A DNA stretch of 64,000 nt from DASXHY01 sp036272195 (GTDB taxonomy: Bacteria > Verrucomicrobiota > Verrucomicrobiia > Limisphaerales > DASXHY01): assembly GCA_036272195.1 (NCBI GenBank), contig DATAZE010000043.1:160419-224418 (forward strand), in the 5' to 3' direction. Position 1 is the first letter of the stretch. Each line of letters begins with the position of its first letter. The position numbers and the translations under genes were made by a program. A model generated the notes under the pieces. The model did not search any database, was not told the origin of the DNA, and saw nothing but the letters and a program-made list of their open reading frames with translations. Positions 26,055 through 34,122 of this stretch are shown in pieces.

Positions 26055-27713
26055 TCAGCGAGTAATGTGCCTGGCGGTTTTGGTGACGAGTTGCTGGCCC
26101 AAGGTCATTGTGTTCCGGATGGTGTTGAAATAATTGCTTTGGATTGTGTATGCGGCGGCCAATTGTTCGGGAGTTAGAAAACTGGCGGCCTGCTCCAAAT
26201 CGTGGTGGCCGCGATCAACCAAAGTTTGAAAGAGGGCGTCCAGAGAATCCTTGGGCCGAAATAAATCCGTGTCGTCGATAATGATATCCGGTTTGGCTTC
26301 AAACAAATCCTGGAGACGTTTGCTTTGGTCCTCATTGAGGGACAGGCTGCCCAGTTCACGGTTGAGGCCGCTGACCAATTCTGAAGCCGCCGTGTCATGT
26401 TTGTATTGGTTAAACTGCGCATAGCTCGAATCTCCCAGCAGACCGGCTATCTGATTTTCCAACTCGGCCGCGCCGCTATCGCGGGCTTGCAAGGCGGTGT
26501 CTACGTCTACATCGCCACTTAGCAATTTCGTGAGCGTGTCTTTTTTCTTCAGTTCGTTGTCGACGATCAAATCATAAAGCTGATCGGTTTGCTCCGGAGA
26601 AAGATTTAACTTTTGGACCAAAGGTGCGTATATGCCTTTAAGTTTTTGACGGATTTGGACTCGCGCGAGTTCTTTGGCTTGAGAGTTATTCATCATTTGA
26701 GCCATTGTCTGACCGGAGGTCTGGCCGGTGGTATTAGTGTCGGCGACAGTTTGTTGTCGCAACATGCCGACTTCGCTTCTCAGTTTTAGAAGTTCATCGA
26801 AGCCCCGGCCGGATTTGAGCAGGGCATTTTCCTCGTTCGCCGCCGCGAGTCGGTTGGTGGCATCGTCGCGTTCGTTTTGTAATTGCTGGATTTGCGCCGA
26901 CAATGGGGCTTGTTGTCGTTGGAGTGTGCGAACCTGGTCGCTCAACTGAGATACCTGGCGGGCTTCGTAGATGCCTGCCCCGGCGAGAGCCGCGACGGCG
27001 ACAGTAACGAGGGTTTTTTGTAGTGTGGTCATGGCGATGGCTTTGGTGGCGGTAATTGCGGTTGAGGCATGAACTGTTGTTCCGGCCAAAATGGCAGCCG
27101 TGGAAATTGTGGCGGCCAGCGCGAGCGGAGCGGATTGAACTGAGTTCGCGGAAATCAAGATTATGAGCCCGCTGACGCCGATAGTGACGCCGCGCCTGGA
27201 GAAAAATTCGCGCAATCGCTCGACCGCCCGGCTCACACGCTTTTGCGCGGCGTCATCGGACGTGCCGAGGCTCTGGCCGACTTCACGCAGCGATTTGTTC
27301 TCGAAATAACGGAGCAGAATCGCTGCGCGGTCGGTTTCATCCAGTGCCTCCATGGCGTCGTCCAGGAGCGGTTCGATGTGAGCCCAAGTTGCGGCGGTAT
27401 TCATGTCGGCCATTTCTACGGCAAGACGTTCGCGGGCTTGCCGGCGTGATTCGCGGCGCACGACATCGATTGCGGTTCGGCGCGCCACCTGGTAAAGCCA
27501 GGCGGTGAGAATGGTGTCTGGTTTCAATTTATCCGCGGCGCGGGCGAGGTCGGCGAAGACGGATTGCGAAATCTCCTCGGCCAGTTGCGGTGAGTGGACC
27601 AGGCGCAGTGCGGCGGAATAAACCAGGTTCAGGTGCCGATGGACTAATTCGGTGAAAGCGTCTTGCGACTTCGCGCCCGCGTAATCCCGTAACAGTTGCG
27701 TATCCGGTATCAT
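26055..27713 (-). CDS. ECF sigma factor with C-terminal membrane and helical domain
   Basis: 552 residues. Sigma region 2 (about 15-90; DAFTELVHRHLNLVYSAALRLV, ILTAWLYQVARRTAIDVVRRESRR) and region 4 (about 115-170; ALDETDRAAILLRYFENKSLREVGQSLGTSDDAAQKRVSRAVERLREF). Then two membrane segments (about 177-210 and 233-249), a coiled coil (about 253-320, with ELLKLRSEVGMLRQQ) and a helical C-terminal domain (about 330-550, LSPEQTDQLYDLIVDNELKK). The sigma is thus tethered to the membrane and may receive signals through its periplasmic or cytoplasmic tail. No separate anti-sigma gene is next to it. The same architecture recurs at 34116-36020. Confidence 0.85.
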   Translation of the reverse strand: MIPDTQLLRDYAGAKSQDAFTELVHRHLNLVYSAALRLVHSPQLAEEISQSVFADLARAADKLKPDTILTAWLYQVARRTAIDVVRRESRRQARERLAVEMADMNTAATWAHIEPLLDDAMEALDETDRAAILLRYFENKSLREVGQSLGTSDDAAQKRVSRAVERLREFFSRRGVTIGVSGLIILISANSVQSAPLALAATISTAAILAGTTVHASTAITATKAIAMTTLQKTLVTVAVAALAGAGIYEARQVSQLSDQVRTLQRQQAPLSAQIQQLQNERDDATNRLAAANEENALLKSGRGFDELLKLRSEVGMLRQQTVADTNTTGQTSGQTMAQMMNNSQAKELARVQIRQKLKGIYAPLVQKLNLSPEQTDQLYDLIVDNELKKKDTLTKLLSGDVDVDTALQARDSGAAELENQIAGLLGDSSYAQFNQYKHDTAASELVSGLNRELGSLSLNEDQSKRLQDLFEAKPDIIIDDTDLFRPKDSLDALFQTLVDRGHHDLEQAASFLTPEQLAAAYTIQSNYFNTIRNTMTLGQQLVTKTARHITR

Positions 27714-27839
27714 CGTTCACGAGCATATCGGCGCCATTAGCAAAAATCCGACGAAATCCTTTGGGGAAATCGTCTTATTGGCGGCGTGTTTTATTCCTTT
27801 TCGATTGACGCCCTGCACCCACGATTTAGATTGCCGCAC

Positions 27840-29099
27840 ATGATTAAGAGTGGCTCCAACCCCAGCCTTCCGGCCATCCGCGCTAGCATTCAATCTTTGA
27901 TTCGTTTGAAATGGATTTTCAGTCTGGCCCTGGCCGCGCTGTTTTCCGTTGCGGCCACGTTGCCGTCCGATCAGTTGAATCCCGATGAGCAATACATCCG
28001 TATCATGGCCGTGATTGATCGTGCCGATGCCTTGCGTCTGGCGGGCCAGTTGGATGCGGCCAAGGCCAAATATCGGGAGGCACAGACCAACCTCGTTATT
28101 TTCAAGGCCTATAACCCGTTGTATGACCCGAAAACGGTGGCTTTTCGGCTGGATGAAGTGACGGCCAGAATTGACACCAAGCCGCCGATGGTGGATTCCC
28201 CCGCGCCGAAATCAAACGCTCACCTGGAAGCCGAGCCGGCGCCAAAAACCTCTGCGGCTTCCAAATCCAGCGTAAAGTTAATTGATGCCGGAGCGGAGCC
28301 CCGCCAAGTGCTGCGCCTGCACGTCAAACCGAGTGACAAACAGATGGTGATTATGACCGTTAAAATGAATATCGACACGACCGCGGCCATGGGAGGCACC
28401 AATGCTTCCCGAGCAATGGACCTCCCGGCGATGAGCCTGCCGATGGATGTTACCATTCAAAGCGTTGCGCCGAATGGCGATATCAGTTACGAAGCCGTTT
28501 TTGAAGAACCCGGGGTTGTGAGTCAAACAAACACCCCGCCACAAGTAGTGCAGGGTATGAAGATGGCCCTGGGAAAAATGAAGGGAATGACTTGCACCGG
28601 GGTCATTTCAAGTCGCGGAGTTTCGAAGAGCATTGAGGTTAAATCCCAAAACGAGGCTGATCCGCAGGTACGCCAATCGGTGGAGCAAATAAGGCAGTCG
28701 ATGCGTAACGTGGGCACTCCCATGCCGGAAGAAGCCGTTGGCCCGGGAGCCAAGTGGGAAATCAAAATGCCGGTCAAATCCCAAGGAATGGCCATCGATC
28801 AAACCGCTGATTATCAATTGACTTCGGTTCAAGGTGACCATGTGAACACTACATTCACGCTTACGCAAAATGCTGCCAATCAGAAGGTTCAAAATCCATC
28901 TATGGGCAACATGCAGCTTAACCTCCTCCAATACACCGGTAATGGCACGGGAAACGTCACTACCGACCTTTCCAAGTTGATGGCGCTCCAGGCCACGATG
29001 AAAATGGACATCGATATGAACTCAGAAATGACCATGGGCGCCAAAACCCAGCCCCTGATCATGAAGATGGGCATGGATATGACGTTGGAGTCCCAATAA
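27840..29099 (+). CDS. Secreted hypothetical protein (DUF6263-like)
   Basis: About 419 residues. Signal sequence WIFSLALAALFSVAATLPS. An N-terminal helical hairpin (EQYIRIMAVIDRADALRLAGQLDAAKAKYREAQTNL) resembles a TPR. After an alanine/proline-rich linker comes a beta-rich, methionine-rich domain (VNTTFTLTQNA, MKMDIDMNSEMTMGAKTQPLIMKMGMDMTLES) of the type annotated DUF6263. No enzyme motif. Divergent from the sigma factor gene by about 125 bases, so it could be its target, though this is only an inference. The ATG at 27840 is preferred to an upstream GTG. Confidence 0.65.
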   Translation: MIKSGSNPSLPAIRASIQSLIRLKWIFSLALAALFSVAATLPSDQLNPDEQYIRIMAVIDRADALRLAGQLDAAKAKYREAQTNLVIFKAYNPLYDPKTVAFRLDEVTARIDTKPPMVDSPAPKSNAHLEAEPAPKTSAASKSSVKLIDAGAEPRQVLRLHVKPSDKQMVIMTVKMNIDTTAAMGGTNASRAMDLPAMSLPMDVTIQSVAPNGDISYEAVFEEPGVVSQTNTPPQVVQGMKMALGKMKGMTCTGVISSRGVSKSIEVKSQNEADPQVRQSVEQIRQSMRNVGTPMPEEAVGPGAKWEIKMPVKSQGMAIDQTADYQLTSVQGDHVNTTFTLTQNAANQKVQNPSMGNMQLNLLQYTGNGTGNVTTDLSKLMALQATMKMDIDMNSEMTMGAKTQPLIMKMGMDMTLESQ

Positions 29100-29596
29100 C
29101 CGGGTTTTCCGATACCCAGCCTAAACCGGGACTATTCAGAAGAGTTTTAACGCAAAGACGCAAGGGAGCGAAGGCGCAAAGGTTTGGAATCATTTTCGAC
29201 GGAATCCTTGGGGTTATCGGGCAATGAGCAGGTTTTTGGATGGGCGTGTTTTGGATTTTGCTGTCCCCACTTTGCGTCTTCGCCCCTTTGCGTTGGATTC
29301 CCACGGCATAGATTCGGCTAAATGACCTTCTCCCGGGTGTGAATAAGTTTTCCGCCCTTTTCACTGTCCGTACTTGCCCAAAAAGGGCAATTCGATTATA
29401 GTCCGCCCGGCTGATGGGAATAGTTGTAACAGAAGGAAATAGCTCGCCGTTTGACCACCCCCAAACAAGGCAAACCACTCGTTTTTGGACTTCGTACCCC
29501 GGGGATTCCCCGAGGAAAATCCAGAGTTGTACTGAGTCTTTTTCCAGCAATCGCCCATGAGACAGCCGGCTGGAAATGGTGTTAGCTGAGGGAAGT
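29100..29596. repeat. Intergenic region with inverted AACGCAAAG short-period repeats
   Basis: About 497 bases. AACGCAAAGACGCAAGG and GAAGGCGCAAAGG lie at about 29149-29182. Their reverse complement (CTTTGCGTCTTCGCCCC, CTTTGCGTT) lies at about 29270-29295, so inverted arms flank about 90 bases. A single arm of the same family lies at about 36092-36122. A 211-codon minus-strand frame crosses it, but the product is translated repeat, not a gene. Confidence 0.6.
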
Positions 29597-30028
29597 ATGA
29601 GAGCGTTTGCGTCAATACTATTGGTGTCGTTACTGCCCGTCTGTGGGTTCAGCATGGACCGTTTATCGGCCCTTTCGATGCTGGAGACCGGCAATGACGA
29701 TCAAGCAATCGGATCAGCCGGTGAAATCAGCCGTTTTCAGGTGAAAAAGGCTGAATGGCGGAGTGTCACAAATTCGGCCAATTACTGTGATTCCGAGACA
29801 GCCACTAAGGTGATGATCCAGCTTATGGATAAGCGGATTCACGCGTTTCACGACCACTTTGGGCGGTCCCCGAGTGATTTCGAGTTTTACGCCCTCTGGA
29901 ATGCGCCCTCGCAGGCGTTGACCGGGCATATCAGCCGCAAAGTGGCTGCGCGCTGTGTGCGGTTTGCTAATTTGTGCGAACGGGACCGTAAGTTGTTGCA
30001 AATGGCGAACGCCAAAACCGTTTGGTAA
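29597..30028 (+). CDS. Small secreted protein, possible lysozyme-like/transglycosylase fold
   Basis: About 143 residues. Signal peptide MRAFASILLVSLLPVCGFS. The mature part begins SALSMLETGNDDQAIGSAGEISRFQVKKAEWR: a glutamate in the E-(S/T)-G-x-D-D-A-G-x-x-GE-x-S-x-(F/Y)-Q-(I/V) pattern of SLT-type lytic enzymes, with an essential Glu predicted in MLETGN. Later segment FEFYALWNAPSQ resembles the NPG/Y motif region. So it may act on peptidoglycan, but the homology is distant. The next gene downstream, 91 bases on, encodes Sel1 repeats. Confidence 0.6.
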   Translation: MRAFASILLVSLLPVCGFSMDRLSALSMLETGNDDQAIGSAGEISRFQVKKAEWRSVTNSANYCDSETATKVMIQLMDKRIHAFHDHFGRSPSDFEFYALWNAPSQALTGHISRKVAARCVRFANLCERDRKLLQMANAKTVW

Positions 30029-30040
30029 TAACGTTAGCGG

Positions 30041-30059
30041 CACGGGCAGCCCGCCCGTG
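30041..30059. repeat. CACGGGC hairpin repeat
   Basis: Arms CACGGGC and GCCCGTG around a five-base loop, between the secreted protein and the Sel1-repeat gene. Same family as the copy inside the prepilin gene at 17971-17991. Confidence 0.55.
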
Positions 30060-30118
30060 TCACTTCAAAGTGGCAAGGAGACTGCTTGGCAAATTCATTA
30101 CACGCCTCTGGAAAGGAT

Positions 30119-30667
30119 ATGCCGCTGCGGCGTGGCCAAAGTATGAATTTGCCGAAAGCCGAATCATTTAACACCGCCTGGACCTGGTTAAGCGTCGTTT
30201 TGCGGAATCAATCCGACCATGCCCGCGTGTGGCTGGCGGCTGAATTCAAGGAAGCGCGGTTTCATTATATTCGTTTGCGAGCTGAAAAGGGCGATCCGGG
30301 GTCCGAACACCGTCTGGGCCTGATCTTTGAATCTGGCGAACATGGCGTGCAGTCGGATTACGAGGCGCATAAATGGCTTTTACGGGCGGCATTTCACGGG
30401 GTGTCGGCGGCGCAGGCGAAGGTTTCTGAATATTGCCGGGATGGCCGTGGCGTGGCCCGGAACAACGAGGAAGCCTTCAAATGGTGTCGCAAGGCCGCGG
30501 AACAAGGCCATTCGGCCTCGCAGGTTCGCCTGGCGGAAATGTATCGGGACGGGATCGGCATTGAGCGGAATCCCAAGGAAGCCAAGAAGTGGGACGATAA
30601 GGCGGCCACGCGGAAACTTCCTTTCAGCAGAGCGGTAAGTGAACAGCTTTCGGCTTTTTCGCGATAA
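30119..30667 (+). CDS. Sel1-repeat (SLR) protein
   Basis: About 182 residues from the ATG at 30119 (starts at 30086 TTG and 30143 ATG are also possible). At least three Sel1-like repeats: GDPGSEHRLGLIFESGEHGVQSDYEAHKWLLRAAFHG, VSAAQAKVSEYCRDGRGVARNNEEAFKWCRKAAEQG and HSASQVRLAEMYRDGIGIERNPKEAKKWDDKAA. Such solenoids mediate protein-protein contacts. No signal peptide is visible. Partner unknown. Confidence 0.75.
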   Translation: MPLRRGQSMNLPKAESFNTAWTWLSVVLRNQSDHARVWLAAEFKEARFHYIRLRAEKGDPGSEHRLGLIFESGEHGVQSDYEAHKWLLRAAFHGVSAAQAKVSEYCRDGRGVARNNEEAFKWCRKAAEQGHSASQVRLAEMYRDGIGIERNPKEAKKWDDKAATRKLPFSRAVSEQLSAFSR

Positions 30668-30674
30668 ATAGAGG

Positions 30675-30775
30675 GAAAAGTTCCAAGTTTCGAGTTCCAA
30701 ACTCCAATCTCGACTCGCATTCGCCCGCGCTTTTGGAGTTTGGAATTTGGGATTTGGAATTTAGAGCCTCTGGCC
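30675..30775. repeat. Short-period TTTGGAATTTGGG repeats
   Basis: Copies of TTCCAAGTTTCGAGTTCC (minus sense) and GGAGTTTGGAATTTGGGA (plus sense) face each other across about 50 bases. Frames through it yield SKFQIPNSKLQ-type products, which I discount as non-genes. Confidence 0.5.
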
Positions 30776-30832
30776 GCTGGCTCCGCACGCCCCACTTTAC
30801 TTTCCACCGCACTTCACGCATTTTGAGCGCAC

Positions 30833-31888
30833 ATGATACGCTCAGGGACCGCTTTACTTTTAACCGCATTGCTCGCATTTGCCGGGCAGGTTTCCGTACC
30901 GGCGCAAACCAACTCCGGCGCGCCAAATTTTCAGGAAGTTTATGATGTGATTCGCCAGCACGCCAAGGGGGTGAGCGAGGCGGAATTAAATCGCGCGGCA
31001 ATTCAGGGATTGGTTACCGCGCTCGGGCCCAAAGTTACGCTGGTGACGAATAGCTCCTCGGCGAATGGCGCCGGCGAAGCCGCGCTGCTGACTCAGACGA
31101 CCATTTTTGAAGGTGACATCGCCTATCTGCGCGTTGCGCGGGTGGAACAAGGCCTGGCAAAAGCCATTCACGCGGCCTATGAGCAATTTAAATCCACGAA
31201 CAAAGTCAGCGGCATTGTCCTGGACCTGCGTTACGCAGACGGCTCCGATTATTCGGCAGCAGTTGGGGTGGCGGATATGTTCACCGGCAAAAACCAGCCG
31301 TTGCTGAACTGGGGGGAGGGAGTTGTTTCTTCGCGCGAAAAGACGGATGCCGTCAGCACGCCGGTGGCGGTGTTGGTGAACCATGACACGGCGGGCGCGG
31401 CCGAAGCGCTGGCAGCGATGATCCGCGAGACGGGCACGGGTCTTATGCTAGGAAGTCCCACGGCCGGCGCGGCGATGGTGACCCAGGATTTTCCACTGAA
31501 GAGCGGCGAGATTCTTCGCATTGCGTCCGCGCCAGTGACGCTGGGAGACGGGACTGCTTTATCGGCGCATGGACTCAAGCCGGACATTGATGTGACGGTG
31601 AGTGAGAGAGCCGAGCGTGATTTCTACGCAGATGCTTTTCTGATGAAGCCGAATACGAATCGCATTGCCGGCGCGTCGGGCACCAATTCAGCGGAGGCCG
31701 CAACCCCGGCTTATTATCATCTCAATGAGGCCGAATTGGTGCGTGAGCACAAAGCCGGTGATAGTCCTGAGGAACAAACGGCGAAACGCCCGCCTGAGCC
31801 GCAAGCGCCGGTGGTGAGCGATCCCGCGCTGGCGCGGGCCCTGGATTTGCTAAAGGGTCTTGCGGTGGTGCGATCAAACAACTCCTGA
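30833..31888 (+). CDS. S41 (C-terminal processing) peptidase homologue lacking catalytic residues
   Basis: 351 residues. Signal peptide MIRSGTALLLTALLAFAGQVSVPAQ. The fold is S41-like: NFQEVYDVIRQHAKGVSEAELNRAAIQGLVTALGP, GDIAYLRVARVEQGLAKAI, GIVLDLRYADGSDYSAAV, TPVAVLVNHDTAGAAEALAAMIRETG, LMLGSPTAGAAMV and LSAHGLKPDIDV. In active CtpA/D1P proteases the segment is GSASASE or GTASASE, and later TFGKG. Here it is DTAGAAE (Gly188 at the Ser position) and TAGAA (Ala213 at the Lys position), so hydrolysis is unlikely. No PDZ domain is apparent. It may act as a structural or binding homologue. Confidence 0.8.
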   Translation: MIRSGTALLLTALLAFAGQVSVPAQTNSGAPNFQEVYDVIRQHAKGVSEAELNRAAIQGLVTALGPKVTLVTNSSSANGAGEAALLTQTTIFEGDIAYLRVARVEQGLAKAIHAAYEQFKSTNKVSGIVLDLRYADGSDYSAAVGVADMFTGKNQPLLNWGEGVVSSREKTDAVSTPVAVLVNHDTAGAAEALAAMIRETGTGLMLGSPTAGAAMVTQDFPLKSGEILRIASAPVTLGDGTALSAHGLKPDIDVTVSERAERDFYADAFLMKPNTNRIAGASGTNSAEAATPAYYHLNEAELVREHKAGDSPEEQTAKRPPEPQAPVVSDPALARALDLLKGLAVVRSNNS

Positions 31889-31956
31889 CGAATCTGCCCC
31901 ACTGATTCGGATTGACGATTCGACAGACCGGACTCAATTTCTTTCCATACCTTTTG

Positions 31957-34122
31957 ATGAAGACAATTCTTTTCATTTGCACGGGCAACGTTTGCCGCAG
32001 TCCGATGGCTGAGGGCATTTTCCGCCAGGCCATTCAAGGACACGGGAATTTCCGCGTGGTGTCGGCCGGGTTGGGCGCCATGGAAGGCCAGCCGCCGAGC
32101 GCCCATGCCGTGACGGCAGTGAAGGAATTGGACATCGATATTTCCAACCAACGCAGCCGGATGCTCACGCCGGCGCTGGTCGCGCAGGCCGATTATATTT
32201 TTGGAATGACCCACAGCCACGTGGATACGGTCATGTTATTGTATCCGCAGGCGGCGGAAAAAACTTTTTTGCTGCGCGAATTCGACGACACGCTGGATCC
32301 CTTCGAGAAAGACATTAGCGATCCCATTGGCGGCTCGTATGAAGTTTATCTCAATTGCCGCGATCAGATTGAGCAGGGAATTGTGTCGCTGTTGCGATTC
32401 GTGGAGGGTGAGCCCGCTCCCGGCATGATTTCCGGAAAGTCGGTGAATGTTGCGCTCGGCGCGGACCATGGCGGTTTCGAACTGAAGGAGATGCTGAAAC
32501 AATACCTGGGGCAACACGGCATCAGCGTGGCGGACCTCGGAGCGCATTCCAAACAGCCGGCGGACGATTACCCGGATTTTGCGCAATTGGTCGGCCAGAA
32601 TGTGGCCAATCATAAAGCGGAACTGGGCATTTTGATTTGCACGAGCGGCATCGGCATGAGCATTGCCGCGAACAAGGTGCCGGGGATTCGCGCGGCGCTG
32701 GTGAGTGACGAGCATTCCGCTTCCATGGCGCGCCAGCATAACGACGCCAACGTGCTTTGCCTGGGCGCAGGCAATACGCCGCCGGAGGCCGCTAAAAAGA
32801 TTGTCGAAGCGTTCCTGAACGCGCATTTTGAGGGCGGCCGCCACGATCGGCGCGTTGTAAAAATGGAATCACAATTCATACGTCGCGATTTGAAACTTAA
32901 AGCCATAGACCCTGAGGTTGCCGATGCGATCGAACACGAGCGCGTGCGGCAAATGGAAAACATCGAGCTGATTGCCAGCGAAAATTTCGTCAGCCCTGCC
33001 GTGATGGAGGCGCAAGGCTCGGTGCTCACGAACAAATACGCGGAGGGATATCCCAAAAAACGCTGGTACGGCGGTTGTGAAAATATCGACGTGATCGAAC
33101 AACTGGCGATTGACCGCGCGAAGAAAATTTTTGGCGCGCAGCACGCGAATGTCCAGCCGCACGCCGGCAGCCAGGCGAACATGGCCTGCTATTTTGCCGT
33201 GCTGAAACCCGGCGACAAAATGCTGACAATGGATTTAAGCCACGGCGGGCATTTGACGCACGGCAACAAGGCGAATTTCTCGGGGAGATTTTTTGAAATT
33301 GTCCATTACGGCGTGACCAAGGGCGACGAGCGGATCGATTACGACCAACTCGCACAAATGGCCCGCGAACATAAGCCGAAGATGATCACCGTGGGCGCGA
33401 GCGCGTATCCGCGCATCATTGATTTCAAGCGCATGGGCGAGATCGCCCGTGAAGTCGGAGCGTATTTGCTGGCGGACATCGCGCACATTGCCGGACTGGT
33501 CGCGGCGGGTCTGCATCCCAGCCCGATGGAACACGCGGATTTCGTGACCACCACGACGCACAAGACGTTGCGCGGCCCGCGCGGCGGCTTGATTTTGTGC
33601 AAGGAAAAATTTGCGAAGGAAATTGATTCGCAGGTTTTCCCCGGCATCCAGGGCGGCCCGTTGGAACACGTGATTGCGGCCAAGGCGGTTTGTTTTCTGG
33701 AAGCGTTGCAGCCGGCCTTCAAGCAATACCAGGAACAGATTGTGCGCAACGCCCGGACGCTGGCCGAGGGCATGAAACAGAACGGATACCGGCTGGTCAG
33801 CGGCGGCACGGACAATCACCTGATGCTGGTGGACGTGGGCGCCCGCGGCTTGACTGGAAAGGATTGCCAGATCGCACTCGATGAGGCGGGGATTACGGTG
33901 AACAAAAACACAATTCCGTTTGAGACGCGTTCGCCCTTCCAGGCCAGTGGAGTCCGCCTAGGAACCCCAGCGGTCACCACGCGCGGGATGAAGGAAGCCG
34001 AGATGGCGGCGATCGCAGACATGATTTCGGAAGTGCTGATGGACATCAAAAACACCGAGACGATTTCCAAGGTCCGCCAGCGGGTGCGGGAATTGACGGC
34101 GAAGTTTCCGCTGCCTTATTGA
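31957..34122 (+). CDS. Three-domain fusion: LMW protein tyrosine phosphatase, RpiB and serine hydroxymethyltransferase
   Basis: 721 residues in one uninterrupted frame from the ATG at 31957. Domain 1 (1 to about 150): FICTGNVCRSPMAEGIF is the CX5R phosphatase loop (Cys8, Arg14), with general acid Asp122 in SDP. Domain 2 (about 161-300): ribose-5-phosphate isomerase B, ALGADHGGFELKEMLKQYL, Cys in LICTSGIGMSIAANKVPGIRA and DEHSASMARQHNDANVLCLGA. Domain 3 (about 303-721): GlyA, IELIASENFVSPAVMEAQGS, ADIAHIAGLVAAG, PLP lysine in TTTTHKTLRGPRGG. Each catalytic set is present. It overlaps the convergent sigma gene by 7 bases. An RpiB-GlyA fusion would couple pentose phosphate and one-carbon metabolism, which is inference. 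Confidence 0.93.
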   Translation: MKTILFICTGNVCRSPMAEGIFRQAIQGHGNFRVVSAGLGAMEGQPPSAHAVTAVKELDIDISNQRSRMLTPALVAQADYIFGMTHSHVDTVMLLYPQAAEKTFLLREFDDTLDPFEKDISDPIGGSYEVYLNCRDQIEQGIVSLLRFVEGEPAPGMISGKSVNVALGADHGGFELKEMLKQYLGQHGISVADLGAHSKQPADDYPDFAQLVGQNVANHKAELGILICTSGIGMSIAANKVPGIRAALVSDEHSASMARQHNDANVLCLGAGNTPPEAAKKIVEAFLNAHFEGGRHDRRVVKMESQFIRRDLKLKAIDPEVADAIEHERVRQMENIELIASENFVSPAVMEAQGSVLTNKYAEGYPKKRWYGGCENIDVIEQLAIDRAKKIFGAQHANVQPHAGSQANMACYFAVLKPGDKMLTMDLSHGGHLTHGNKANFSGRFFEIVHYGVTKGDERIDYDQLAQMAREHKPKMITVGASAYPRIIDFKRMGEIAREVGAYLLADIAHIAGLVAAGLHPSPMEHADFVTTTTHKTLRGPRGGLILCKEKFAKEIDSQVFPGIQGGPLEHVIAAKAVCFLEALQPAFKQYQEQIVRNARTLAEGMKQNGYRLVSGGTDNHLMLVDVGARGLTGKDCQIALDEAGITVNKNTIPFETRSPFQASGVRLGTPAVTTRGMKEAEMAAIADMISEVLMDIKNTETISKVRQRVRELTAKFPLPY

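Noticed and set aside
29059..29694. A 211-codon minus-strand frame
   Set aside because: It overlaps two other genes and its product contains the translated short-period repeat (FAPLRLCVKT).
30041..30059. tRNA or structured RNA gene
   Set aside because: Only a short hairpin; no cloverleaf or T-loop motif was found here or elsewhere in the window.
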